From Xanthomonas campestris pv. badrii (GTDB lineage Bacteria > Pseudomonadota > Gammaproteobacteria > Xanthomonadales > Xanthomonadaceae), in the NCBI RefSeq assembly GCF_012848175.1, contig NZ_CP051651.1:2914001-2978000 (forward strand): 64,000 nt of DNA. The letters run 5' to 3'. The position numbers and the translations under genes were made by a program. The notes beneath the pieces were generated by a model that was not told where the DNA came from, searched no databases, and was given only the letters and a program-made list of their open reading frames with translations. Shown in pieces: positions 41,329 to 55,400 of the stretch (positions within the stretch are counted from its first letter, which is position 1; each line of letters begins with the position of its first letter).

Positions 41329-44300
41329 CTATCCATCCTCGCGCGGGCGGGCGCGCCGCAGCGCCTCGGCAATGGTATCGGCCAGCATGTCGCCGGTCAG
41401 CGGCTTGCGCAGGAAACTGTCGAAACCGGCGTCCTGCGCGGCCGGTTCGGCGGCTTCGTCCGAGCGGGCGGTCACTGCGATCAACGGCATCTCGTAGCCG
41501 AACACGCGCAGTTGCCGCGCCAGTGCGAAGCCGTCCAGCCCGGGCAGATCCAGATCCAGCAGGGCGATGTCGAAGCTGGTGTCGGCCGCCTCGGTCAGCG
41601 CCGCCAACCCGTGCGGTGCATGCACCACCGAATGGCCCTGCGAGCGCAGCAGGCCCACGATGACCTCGGCAATGGTGGGGTCGTCTTCCACCAGCAGGAT
41701 GCGCTGCGGCGCGACCGCCGCACTGGCGCGCGGCACGTCGCCGGCCAGCGTGGCATCGGAGGTCACCCAGCGCAGCGGCAGGTCCACCACAAAGCGCGTG
41801 CCCGCACCGAGCCGGCTGATCACCTCGATATGCCCGCCCATCGCCAGCGCCAGTTCCTGGCAGATCGCCAGGCCCAAGCCGCTGCCACCGTAGCGTGAGG
41901 TGGTCTTGGCACCATCGCCCTGTTCGAAGCGCTGGAACAGCCGCGCCTTCTGGTCGGCATTGATGCCCGGGCCGGTATCGGCCACTTCGAAGCGCAGGCC
42001 CTGATACGAGCCCAGCGTGGTCAGCTTGAGCCCGACCACGCCGCGCTCGGTGAACTTGATCGCATTGCTGAGCAGGTTGAGCAGGATCTGCCGGATGCGG
42101 GTGGGGTCGCCGCTGGCGGTGATGTCGCCCAGCAACCCCACTTCCAGGCTGAAACGCAGGCCGCGTTCCTGTGCCAGCGGCGCCATCAGGCTTTCCACTT
42201 CGGCGATCAGCTGGCGCACCGAGAACGGCTGCAGATCCAGCTCCAGGCGTCCGGATTCGATCCGCGCCAGATCCAGCGCGTCGTTGACCAGGCGCAGCAG
42301 GTGCGCGCCGGCACGGCGGATCGATTCGGTGTAGCTGCGCTGTTTGGTATCCAGAGGCGTCTTGAGCAGCAATTCGCTCATGCCCAGCACGCCGGTCATC
42401 GGCGTGCGCACTTCGTGGCCAAGCGTGGCCAAAAAGCGGGTCTTGGCCAGCGATGCCTGTTCGGCCAGCTCCTGCTTGTGCACCGCCAGTTGCCAGGCAT
42501 TCAAGCGGCGCAGGCGACGGCGGTACAGCAACACCGCTACGGTCACGAGAAAGAACACCAACAGCGCCAGTACCGTCAGCCCCCACGGCGACAACCACCA
42601 CGGCGGCATGACCTGGAACTGCAGGCGCTGGCTGGCCGACCAGATGCCGTCGGCGGTGCGCCCCTGCACCTCCAGCACGTAGTGCCCGGCAGGCAGGCGC
42701 GAGAACAGGCGCTCGCCGCTGGGGCCGACATCGATCCAGTCCGGGTCGTAGCCGCTGAGGCGGAAGCGGTAGCTGGTGGACTCGGGATTGGTGAAGGTCG
42801 GTATCCGCGCCACGATGTGCAGATCGCGGTCGCCGTCCTGTATCTGCAGCGGCGCAACGCCGGTGACATCCAGCCCACGCTCGCCGCGTCGCAGCCCCAC
42901 CCGTTCGATCAACAACTGCGGCCGACGTAAATTGGGGCGCATCGTGGACGGATCGAACACCACCACGCCGTCGGACGTGCCACCCAGTATCTGCCCGCCG
43001 CTTGCCTGCACCAGCGTGGCCACCTGCATGGGCGAGCTGGGCAGGCCGTCGTGCACGTTGTAGACGCGCACCAGCTTGCTGCCGGGATCGACGCGGATCA
43101 ACCCACGATGACTGGACACCCAGGCCACGCCACCGGCATCGACCACCAGGCCGGTCGGCGCAACCTTCGGGAACTCCTGCTCCTTGCCCACCGTGTCCAG
43201 ATGGATGAGCTGCGCGCCATCCCACAGATACCGCCGCAGTTCGCCCGCAAGCCCCACCCAGACGATGCCGCCCTCTCCCAGACGGAACACGTACGTTGGC
43301 AGATCGGCGGCGCCGGGAACTGCGATGAACCGGTCCAAGTGCGGGTCCCACCGCCACAGACCGGCGTTGTTGCTCAGCCAGATCTGCCCATCGGGTCCGA
43401 TCCGCATGTCCAGCACGGTCAGCGCCTTCAGGCCGTGGCTTCCGTAATCGATCGTCCTGAGCAGTTGCCCCTCGCCGTTCCGCAACTGGATGCCCTGGGT
43501 CATCAACGCCACCCAGATGCGCCCTTGCGCATCCTCGGCCATCCGGCCCGGCCTGCCCGCCATATCGGGGTCGGCCGCAGGATCCACGCTCTGCAGCAGC
43601 GGCCAGCGCCTGACCTTGCGCGTGCGCGGGTCGTAACGCACCAGCGTTCCCTGTACGCCGATCCAGACCACCCCCTGCCTGCTTTCGAACACGCTGTCGG
43701 GGATGCGCATCGGATCGATATTGGGCAGATGCAGCTTGACCCGGCCGCTCGCCGGATCGAAGTATTCCAGCGCGCTATGCGAGCCCGCCACCCAGACACC
43801 ACCGGCGGCCGATGGCGCTGTGGCGGTAATCGACGGGTTGGTCAGCGACTGCGGATCATCCTTGTGATGCGAGAACACCGCAAAGGTGTCCCAGCGCGGC
43901 GGCAGATGCCACAGACCGCCCTCCAGGCTGGCAAACCACAGCCCGCCCTCGCGATCCTCATAGGAATCGATCCAGTTCCGGTTCACCAGGCCGTGCGCCG
44001 ACGCACTGTAGGTGGGCACCTGGTCGACGGACGAACCATCGGTGCTGATGCCCAGGCCAGCGTCGATGTCCAGCCAATGGCGCCCGCGTCGATCACGCAG
44101 CAGCACGCCCCTGACCTGCGGCTTGGTCGCAGCGCTCTGCCATGGGCGCGTGATGGATCGCCCGGCGGTATCGAGCCGAAATGCATGACCGGCCAGGTCG
44201 CCAACCCATAGCACCTTGCCGCCCGGTTCCATGTAGAGCCTGTTGACGGCCTGCTCTGCAACCGGAAGCGGCACACGCTGCATGCGTTGACCGTCCCAAT

Positions 44301-44913
44301 GCACGAGTCCACCCCAGGTGCCGATCCACATCGAGCCGTCAGCGGCGGCTTCGAAACCCACCACGCTGTCGGATGGCAGTTGGTGCGGCTCGCTGGCGGC
44401 CGCGGAAAAGTGCTGCATGCGGCCGTCCGCCCGATAGCGGTACACGCCCTGCTTGGCGGTTCCGATCCAGAGCGCGCCATCCGGTGCGGTTGCCAATGTC
44501 CACACCATGGCATCGCGCAATTCGGGAAACTGCGGGTCTTCCAGCCGCTGGAAGGTGCGCGTCCTTGCGTCCAGGAAACCGACGCCGCCGTCCTCGAAGC
44601 CCAGCCATACGCGATCGTTGGCATCCACGCAGATGCCCCAGATCACATTGCTGGTCAGGCCATCTTCCATCCGCCAGATGCGGTAGTTGCGGCCATCGAA
44701 CCTGGCCAGCCCGTCATCGCTGGCGATCCACAGGTAGCCCTGCTTGTCTTCGGCAAAATCGTTGACGGTGTCGGAGGGAAGTCCGTCGGCAACCGTCAAC
44801 TGGCTGGGCACCGGTGTGGCAGGGGTACGCGCCTGCGCCGGAAGCACGGCCAGACACAGGCACAACCAGAGCGCAGCAAGCGGCCGATGGGCAAGGCGGG
44901 TTAGAAGGCGCAC
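41329..44913 (-). CDS. Propeller hybrid sensor kinase A (Reg_prop-Y_Y_Y-HisKA-HATPase-REC)
   Basis: About 1194 residues if the GTG at 44913 is the start (an ATG at 44985 adds 24). A signal sequence (LAALWLCLCLAVLPAQA) leads periplasmic Reg_prop repeats of two propellers (LTVADGLPSDTVNDFAEDKQGYLWIASDDGLARFDG...), a Y_Y_Y domain (SYRFRLSGYDPDWIDVG), one TM helix (LTVLALLVFFLVTVAVLLY), a HisKA box with His833 (LGHEVRTPMTG), HATPase (DTGPGI, GGSGLGLAICQEL) and a receiver with phospho-acceptor Asp1120 (LLDLDLPG). No DNA-binding domain is attached, unlike Bacteroides HTCS proteins, so an Hpt or separate regulator must take the signal. Its 3' 1.4 kb is nearly identical to that of the next gene. Confidence 0.87.
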   Translation of the reverse strand: MRLLTRLAHRPLAALWLCLCLAVLPAQARTPATPVPSQLTVADGLPSDTVNDFAEDKQGYLWIASDDGLARFDGRNYRIWRMEDGLTSNVIWGICVDANDRVWLGFEDGGVGFLDARTRTFQRLEDPQFPELRDAMVWTLATAPDGALWIGTAKQGVYRYRADGRMQHFSAAASEPHQLPSDSVVGFEAAADGSMWIGTWGGLVHWDGQRMQRVPLPVAEQAVNRLYMEPGGKVLWVGDLAGHAFRLDTAGRSITRPWQSAATKPQVRGVLLRDRRGRHWLDIDAGLGISTDGSSVDQVPTYSASAHGLVNRNWIDSYEDREGGLWFASLEGGLWHLPPRWDTFAVFSHHKDDPQSLTNPSITATAPSAAGGVWVAGSHSALEYFDPASGRVKLHLPNIDPMRIPDSVFESRQGVVWIGVQGTLVRYDPRTRKVRRWPLLQSVDPAADPDMAGRPGRMAEDAQGRIWVALMTQGIQLRNGEGQLLRTIDYGSHGLKALTVLDMRIGPDGQIWLSNNAGLWRWDPHLDRFIAVPGAADLPTYVFRLGEGGIVWVGLAGELRRYLWDGAQLIHLDTVGKEQEFPKVAPTGLVVDAGGVAWVSSHRGLIRVDPGSKLVRVYNVHDGLPSSPMQVATLVQASGGQILGGTSDGVVVFDPSTMRPNLRRPQLLIERVGLRRGERGLDVTGVAPLQIQDGDRDLHIVARIPTFTNPESTSYRFRLSGYDPDWIDVGPSGERLFSRLPAGHYVLEVQGRTADGIWSASQRLQFQVMPPWWLSPWGLTVLALLVFFLVTVAVLLYRRRLRRLNAWQLAVHKQELAEQASLAKTRFLATLGHEVRTPMTGVLGMSELLLKTPLDTKQRSYTESIRRAGAHLLRLVNDALDLARIESGRLELDLQPFSVRQLIAEVESLMAPLAQERGLRFSLEVGLLGDITASGDPTRIRQILLNLLSNAIKFTERGVVGLKLTTLGSYQGLRFEVADTGPGINADQKARLFQRFEQGDGAKTTSRYGGSGLGLAICQELALAMGGHIEVISRLGAGTRFVVDLPLRWVTSDATLAGDVPRASAAVAPQRILLVEDDPTIAEVIVGLLRSQGHSVVHAPHGLAALTEAADTSFDIALLDLDLPGLDGFALARQLRVFGYEMPLIAVTARSDEAAEPAAQDAGFDSFLRKPLTGDMLADTIAEALRRARPREDG

Positions 44914-45040
44914 CGGATCAGTTTCACGACAAGTGGGCGCATAGTGCGGGCCACGCGCGGTGCGGGCAAGCCTGAGGCTATTCATGGCGACACGGGTGGC
45001 ACCTTTCACCGGCTCGGCTGACGCCGCACGACGCTTTCAG

Positions 45041-48000
45041 CTACATGCCATCGCGTGCCCCCGCCTTGCGCAATGCCTCGGCGATGGTATCGGCCAGCAT
45101 GTCGCCGGTCAGCGGCTTGCGCAGGAAGCTGTCGAAACCGGCGTCCTGTGCGGCTGGTTCGGCGGCTTCGTCCGAGCGGGCAGTCACCGCGATCAGCGGC
45201 ATCTCGTAGCCGAACACGCGCAGTTGCCGCGCCAGTGCGAAGCCGTCCAGCCCGGGCAGATCCAGATCCAGCAGGGCGATGTCGAAGCTGGTGTCGGCCG
45301 CCTCGGTCAGCGCCGCCAACCCGTGCGGTGCATGCACCACCGAATGGCCCTGCGAGCGCAGCAGGCCCACGATGACCTCGGCAATGGTGGGGTCGTCTTC
45401 CACCAGCAGGATCCGCTGCGGCGCAACTGCCGCACTGGCGCGCGGCACGTCGCCGGCCAGCGTGGCATCGGAGGTCACCCAGCGCAGCGGCAGGTCCACC
45501 ACAAAGCGCGTGCCCGCACCGAGCCGGCTGATCACCTCGATATGCCCGCCCATCGCCAGCGCCAGTTCCTGGCAGATCGCCAGGCCCAAGCCGCTGCCAC
45601 CGTAGCGTGAGGTGGTCTTGGCACCATCGCCCTGTTCGAAGCGCTGGAACAGCCGCGCCTTCTGGTCGGCATTGATGCCCGGGCCGGTATCGGCCACTTC
45701 GAAGCGCAGGCCCTGATACGAGCCCAGCGTGGTCAGCTTGAGCCCGACCACGCCGCGCTCGGTGAACTTGATCGCATTGCTGAGCAGGTTGAGCAAAATC
45801 TGCCGGATGCGGGTGGGGTCGCCGCTGGCGGTGATGTCGCCCAGCAACCCCACTTCCAGGCTGAAACGCAGGCCGCGTTCCTGTGCCAGCGGGGCCATCA
45901 GGCTTTCCACTTCGGCGATCAGCTGGCGCACCGAGAACGGCTGCAGATCCAGCTCCAGGCGTCCGGATTCGATCCGCGCCAGATCCAGCGCGTCGTTGAC
46001 CAGGCGCAGCAAATGCGCGCCGGCACGGCGGATCGATTCGGTGTAGCTGCGCTGTTTGGTATCCAGAGGCGTCTTGAGCAGCAATTCGCTCATGCCCAGC
46101 ACGCCGGTCATCGGCGTGCGCACTTCGTGGCCAAGCGTGGCCAAAAAGCGGGTCTTGGCCAGCGATGCCTGTTCGGCCAGCTCCTGCTTGTGCACCGCCA
46201 GTTGCCAGGCATTCAAGCGGCGCAGGCGACGGCGGTACAGCAACACCGCTACGGTCACGAGAAAGAGCACCAACAGCGCCAGTACCGTCAGCCCCCACGG
46301 CGACAACCACCACGGCGGCATGACCTGGAACTGCAGGCGCTGGCTGGCCGACCAAATGCCATCGGCGGTGCGCCCCTGCACCTCCAGCACGTAGTGCCCG
46401 GCAGGCAGGCGCGAGAACAGGCGCTCGCCGCTGGGGCCGACGTCGATCCAGTCCGGGTCGTAGCCGCTGAGGCGGAAGCGGTAGCTATTGGATTCGGAAT
46501 CGGCAAAGCTCAGCAGGCGCGCCACGATATGCAGGTCGCGATCGCCATCGCGCACCACCAGCGGCTGCACATGGCTGAGGTCCAGCCCGCTCTCGCCGCG
46601 TCGCAGCCCAACCCTTTCGATCACCAACGGCACCCGATGATCGGTGGGTTTGAGGTCGGCAGGATCGAAGATCACCAGACCGTCGGGCGTGGCACCGACG
46701 ATCATGCCCTTGGACGATTGCACCAGCGAGCGTGCCACGAACTGCGGGTTGGGCAGGCCGTCATGCACGCCAAACACCCGCACGCCGCGCGTGGCAGGAT
46801 CCACGCGGATCAGGCCACGCATGCTCGACAGCCAGGCCACGCCATCGCCATCGATCACCAGGCCTTGCGGCGCCAACGCCGGAAATTCCTGCTCGGCGCC
46901 CACCGTGTCCAGATGCTGCAGGCGGCCGTTCTTCCACAGGTACCGATGCAACTTGCCCAGCCCGGCGAACCAGGCCACGCCGCTGTCGGTGAAGCGAAAG
47001 GTAAAGATCTGCTCCCGCGGCGCCCCGGCGATCGCCTCGAACCGTTCGCTGGCGGCATTCCAGCGCTGCAGGCCATGACTGCCTGCCAACCACAGCACGC
47101 CATCCGGGCCGTTCTGCAGATCGTGCACGACTGCGTCGTGCGCCAGTCCATGGCTGCCGCGAAACACCCTGCGCAGCAGCCTGCCCTCTTCATCGCGTTC
47201 CTGCAGCCCGGTGGCGGTGCGGACCCAGAGGTGCCCGTCGGCGGTCTGCTGCAGCGCTTCCATTACTGCATCCTGCGTTTCGTCCTGGCCATCGCCCTGC
47301 AGCCGCTCGTCGGCCATCTTCCAGCGCCGCAGCGCGCCACTGGCCGGGTCGTAGCGCACCAGTTCGCCGAAATGCCCCACCCAGACCCGGCCCTTGCGAT
47401 CTTCGAGCACGCTGTAGGACCAACTGCTTACCCCCAGGCTCGGCAATACCCGCTCCATCTTGCCGATGGCTGGATCGACCCGCTCAAGCGCGCCGGCGGT
47501 GCCCACCAGCCAGAAGCGTCCGTCGCGCGATTTGGCAGCGGCCTGGATCGCCAGGTTGCCACCATGCTGACCGTCTTCCTTGGAATTGAAGACCACTGCA
47601 AAACGTCGCCAGTTCGATGGCAGGTGCCACAGCCCCCCATTGGGGCTGGCGAACCATACCCCGCCTTCGCGATCCTGGTAGGCCGACTCCCAGTTGGGAC
47701 GGATGCGGCCGTGCGCCGACAGGCTGTACAGCGGTACGTTGCTCACCGCATCGCCGATGGCGTGGCCCAGCCCGTTCAGCGTATCCAGCCAGTAGCTGCC
47801 ATCGTGGTCGCGCAGCAGCACGCCCAACACCGGAAACTCGGCGGGCACCTTCCAGTGATGCGGACGCACGCTGCCGTCGGCAGCGCGGCGGAACAGATGA
47901 TCGTCGCTGGTGCCGATCCAGAGGCTGCCATCGGGGTCGGCGGTGAGCCGGGTGATGATCTTCGAGGTCGGCGTGGGAAACGCCTGTCGCTCGAAGTCCT

Positions 48001-48652
48001 TGCCGTTCCAGTGCGCGGCGCCGTCGGCGGTCCCCACCCACAGCGTGCCGCGTCGATCCACTTCCAGCCGGTAGATCGCGTTGTCGGGCAGGCTGCGCGG
48101 GTCATCGGCGCGATGCACGAAATGCTCCAGCGTGCCATCCGGTCGCAGCCGATACAGCCCGCTGCTCTCGGTGCCGAACCAGATGCTGCCGTCTTCGGTG
48201 GACTGGATGTTCCAGATCGCCGCGCCACGCAGCGCCGGATAACGCGCACTGTCGTAGAAGGTGAAGCGATGGCGCGAAGCGTCCAGCATCGCCAGCCCCG
48301 CCATCCCGGTGCCCACCCAGACCCGGTTGCGCTTGTCGACATGCACCGCCCAGGCCTGGTTGTCGCGCAGCCCGTCCTCGATGCGCCAGATGCGGAAGTT
48401 GCGGCCATCGTAGCGTGCCAGTCCATCGCTGCTGGCCAGCCACAGATAGCCATTGGCATCTTCGTCGAACCCGTACACCACGTTGGACGGCAATCCGTCG
48501 GCCACTGTCAGCTGCCGCGGCTGCGGCAGCACCGGCACACCGGCGCAGGCCGACATCGGCCAGACGAACGCGGCCGTCAGGCACACCAACAGCACGCACC
48601 TGAGCAGCGACACGGTCGCCAGCACACGCCAGGAGAGACGGATTGGTTGCAA
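45041..48652 (-). CDS. Propeller hybrid sensor kinase B
   Basis: About 1203 residues from a TTG at 48652 (AAGGG six bases upstream); no better ATG precedes the signal peptide (VLATVSLLRCVLLVCLTAAFV). Same architecture as kinase A: Reg_prop repeats (LTVADGLPSNVVYGFDEDANGYLWLASSDG), Y_Y_Y, TM, HisKA with His842, HATPase, receiver with Asp1129. From the Y_Y_Y domain on, DNA and protein are almost identical to kinase A, whereas the propellers are clearly different. This implies separate ligands read out through an identical transmitter. The gap to kinase A is 127 bp from its stop. Confidence 0.87.
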   Translation of the reverse strand: MQPIRLSWRVLATVSLLRCVLLVCLTAAFVWPMSACAGVPVLPQPRQLTVADGLPSNVVYGFDEDANGYLWLASSDGLARYDGRNFRIWRIEDGLRDNQAWAVHVDKRNRVWVGTGMAGLAMLDASRHRFTFYDSARYPALRGAAIWNIQSTEDGSIWFGTESSGLYRLRPDGTLEHFVHRADDPRSLPDNAIYRLEVDRRGTLWVGTADGAAHWNGKDFERQAFPTPTSKIITRLTADPDGSLWIGTSDDHLFRRAADGSVRPHHWKVPAEFPVLGVLLRDHDGSYWLDTLNGLGHAIGDAVSNVPLYSLSAHGRIRPNWESAYQDREGGVWFASPNGGLWHLPSNWRRFAVVFNSKEDGQHGGNLAIQAAAKSRDGRFWLVGTAGALERVDPAIGKMERVLPSLGVSSWSYSVLEDRKGRVWVGHFGELVRYDPASGALRRWKMADERLQGDGQDETQDAVMEALQQTADGHLWVRTATGLQERDEEGRLLRRVFRGSHGLAHDAVVHDLQNGPDGVLWLAGSHGLQRWNAASERFEAIAGAPREQIFTFRFTDSGVAWFAGLGKLHRYLWKNGRLQHLDTVGAEQEFPALAPQGLVIDGDGVAWLSSMRGLIRVDPATRGVRVFGVHDGLPNPQFVARSLVQSSKGMIVGATPDGLVIFDPADLKPTDHRVPLVIERVGLRRGESGLDLSHVQPLVVRDGDRDLHIVARLLSFADSESNSYRFRLSGYDPDWIDVGPSGERLFSRLPAGHYVLEVQGRTADGIWSASQRLQFQVMPPWWLSPWGLTVLALLVLFLVTVAVLLYRRRLRRLNAWQLAVHKQELAEQASLAKTRFLATLGHEVRTPMTGVLGMSELLLKTPLDTKQRSYTESIRRAGAHLLRLVNDALDLARIESGRLELDLQPFSVRQLIAEVESLMAPLAQERGLRFSLEVGLLGDITASGDPTRIRQILLNLLSNAIKFTERGVVGLKLTTLGSYQGLRFEVADTGPGINADQKARLFQRFEQGDGAKTTSRYGGSGLGLAICQELALAMGGHIEVISRLGAGTRFVVDLPLRWVTSDATLAGDVPRASAAVAPQRILLVEDDPTIAEVIVGLLRSQGHSVVHAPHGLAALTEAADTSFDIALLDLDLPGLDGFALARQLRVFGYEMPLIAVTARSDEAAEPAAQDAGFDSFLRKPLTGDMLADTIAEALRKAGARDGM

Positions 48653-48816
48653 GGTGCGCCCTTGTTCTGTTTCAACGCATAGTGCGGACCGCCCTGCATG
48701 CTGGCAACACGCGGTGGTCTGATGCGCCGACTGCGATATTCCGGGTTGCATGCAGCGGCAGCGGTCGGCGACCAGATGCTCGCCAGGCACGGGAGCACGG
48801 CGCGTTGCGGGCAGCA

Positions 48817-52356
<3,540 letters not shown>

Positions 52357-52438
52357 TGTCATCCTTGGTCCCGGCCACCTGCGCGATCACGCATTCCCCG
52401 GCCGGACTGCACTGTACCTGCTCCGGCACGCGCGGTGA

Positions 52439-55400
52439 CTACCCGGCAGCGCTACCGTCAGGCGCGTCCGCCGCCTCGGCGAGCACCCGCGCCAGCGCGC
52501 TGGCCAGCAAGTCCCCGGTGACCGGCTTGCGCAAGAAGCCGTTGCAGCCGGCCGCCATCGCCTGCGGCTCGGCATCGGCGTCGGCCCGCGCGGTCACTGC
52601 CACGATCGGGAAGCGCACCCCACGCGCGCGCATCTGCGCCACCAGCGCGGCTCCGTCGATGCCGGGCAGGTCCAGATCGCACAGGCCCGCATCGAAACTG
52701 CGCATGCTCACCTCCGCCAGGGCCGCCAGACCGTGCATCACATGCGTCACCGCGTGACCGCGGGCCTGCAGCAGGCCCACGATCACCTGCGCCACCGTCG
52801 GGTCGTCCTCGATCAGCAGCAGCTGCAAGGCCGCCTGCGGCGGCGCCACCGCACGTGCCGCCTCCGGCGCAACCACAGGCAGCGTGGTCACCCACCGCAA
52901 CGGCAACTCCACCACGAAACACGCGCCCTGCCCCAGCTCGCTGCTGACGCTCACCGCGCCCCCCATCGCCGCAGCCAGCTCGCGGCAGATGGCCAGCCCC
53001 AGTCCACTGCCGCCATGCCGCGCATGGGTGAGCGCGCCTTCGGCCTGTTCGAAACGCTGGAACAGCCGCCCGCGCTGCTCGGCGCTCATGCCCGGACCGG
53101 TATCGCGCACCTCCACCCGGATGCCTTGCCCGGGGTGCTGCGGCACGACGCATACGCGCAGCTGCACGCTGCCACGCTCGGTGAACTTGACCGCGTTGAA
53201 CAACAGGTTGAGCAGGATCTGCTGCACCCGGCTGGCATCGCCATGCAGTGCCGGCGGTAGCGCGTCATCCAGCTCGCAGGCGAACGCCAATTGCTTCTGT
53301 TCGGCACTGGGACGCACCAGCTCGACCACCTGCCCGATCAACTGGCGCAGATCGAAATCGCGGTAGTCCAGCGGCAGCTTGCCGGCCTCGATGCGGGCCA
53401 GATCCAGCGCATCGTTGACCAATCGCAGCAAATGCTTGCCGGCAGACTGGATCGCACCGGCGTAGCCCTGCTGCCGCGTATCCAGCGGCGTCTGCAGCAG
53501 CAACTCGCTCATGCCCAGCACGCCGGTCATCGGCGTGCGCACCTCATGCCCCAGCGTCGCCAGGAAGCGCGTCTTGGCCAACGATGCCTGCTCGGCCAGC
53601 TCGCGCTTGTGCTGGGCCAGCTGCCACTGCGCGCGCATGCGAACACGACGTCGATAGGCGGCGGCGAACAGCGCTGCCACCGCCGCGCCAAGCAGGCATA
53701 TCGCAGCCAGGCCCATATCGCTGCGCCACCAGGGTGGGTTGACGGTGAATGCGAGCGTGTGCACCTTCGATGCATTGCCCAGCGGATCGACACCCTGCAT
53801 CTGGAGCACATAGTTGCCGGGCGGAAGGGTCGAAAACTCGCGCATTCCTGAGGCGTCGTGCTCCACCCAGCCCGAGTCGAACCCTTGCAGGAACGTGCGG
53901 TAGCGATTGGCCATCGGATCGATGAAAGACAGCAGCCGCATGTTGATGCGTAGCTGGCGGTCCACCGGCGACAGCGAAAAACCACCGCTGATCGGCAAGC
54001 TGCGGCGACGTTCGCCAGCCTGCACGCTCACCGTCTCCAGGCGCATCTCCGGCGTGAACGTCGGCACATCCGGTGCGCGCGTGTCGATCAGCACGGTATA
54101 GCCATCGGCGGTCCCGCCCACCAGCACGCCGTCGCGCGCCATCAGCAGGCAGCGGTGGCTGAATTCCAGGCTGGTCAGTCCATCGCGCGCGGTAAAACTG
54201 CGTACCTGTGCCCGTGCCTGACGTGGATCGATGCGCCACAAGCCGCGTGGCCCCGACAACCACAAGCGCCCCTGACTGTCGCGCTCCAGCCCGTAGGCGT
54301 CCATCGCAGGAAAGCCCTCGGCCGAGCGGATGCGGCGTAGCCGCTTCCATCCAGTGCCATCGCTGCCCCAACGTTCAAGGCTGCCTGCGCGATACAACCA
54401 CAGATGGGTGGCATCTTCGACCACGAACGCCTGCAGTGTCTCCTCGGTTTCAAGACCAGGCACCGGCACGAAACCACCGGCCGCCGATTGCCAGGCATAC
54501 ATGCCGCCATACGCACTCACCCAGATGCGCCCATCCGGGCCCTTGCGAATTTGCGGAGACACCACTTCCTTCAAACCGTGCGGGTGGTGTTGATCGATCG
54601 TGTCCAACAACCGCCCGCTTGCCAGGTCGCGTCGCTGGATCACCTGCTCGTAGGCCACCCATAGCGTGCCGTCGCCTGGCTCACCGATCCACAGCGCCGC
54701 TTCGGCAGGCCCTTCATCGCTGAAGTGGCGTAGCGCGCCGGTGGTCACGTCAATACGCGACAGTCCAAAACGCCCGCTCCCCAACCACACGGTGCCGCGA
54801 CTGTCTTCCAGTGCGGTTGCCACCTCCATGTCGCGGAACTCCGGCTGCTGGATGCCGGTCTGGGTCAATGCACCGGTGGAGGTGTCGTAGCGCAGCATCC
54901 GGCCGCTGCGATCGAACTGCCACAGCCCGCCCGAACGTGCAGCGGGTGCAAGGCTGCAGCTGAGCCCTTTGCCCTGCTCGTTGATCTGCTTGAACGCTGC
55001 CGTGCGCCGCCAGTCTTCGCGCAGGTAGGCAAGCCCGCGCCCATGCAAGGGCACCCAGATTCCGCCATGTGCACTACGCCAGATGGTGGTCACGTGTCGG
55101 TTGGACACCAGCGGCGTATCGCCGTTGTTGACCGGCACCGGCGGCTGGTCCTGGCGGGTATGCCACAACCCCTGCTCGGTGCCCAGCCAGAATTCGCCAT
55201 CGCCCGCATCGGCGACCGCCCAGACACGATTGCCCGCCGCAAACATCGGCGCCCAGGTCGGGGTGTGCCAGACACCGGATCCGTCCATCGCGCGCAGGCC
55301 GGTGTCGGTAGACGCCCACAACCGCTGCCCTACCCACTGCAACGCATTGATGCCGCTGTCATCGCCATCCGGGCGCACCCGGTGCAAGGCCATGCCGTCG

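Noticed and set aside
46013..48682. 889-aa open frame antisense to kinase B
   Set aside because: Shadow of a long G+C-rich gene; His/Gln/Pro-rich composition and no signal or domain.
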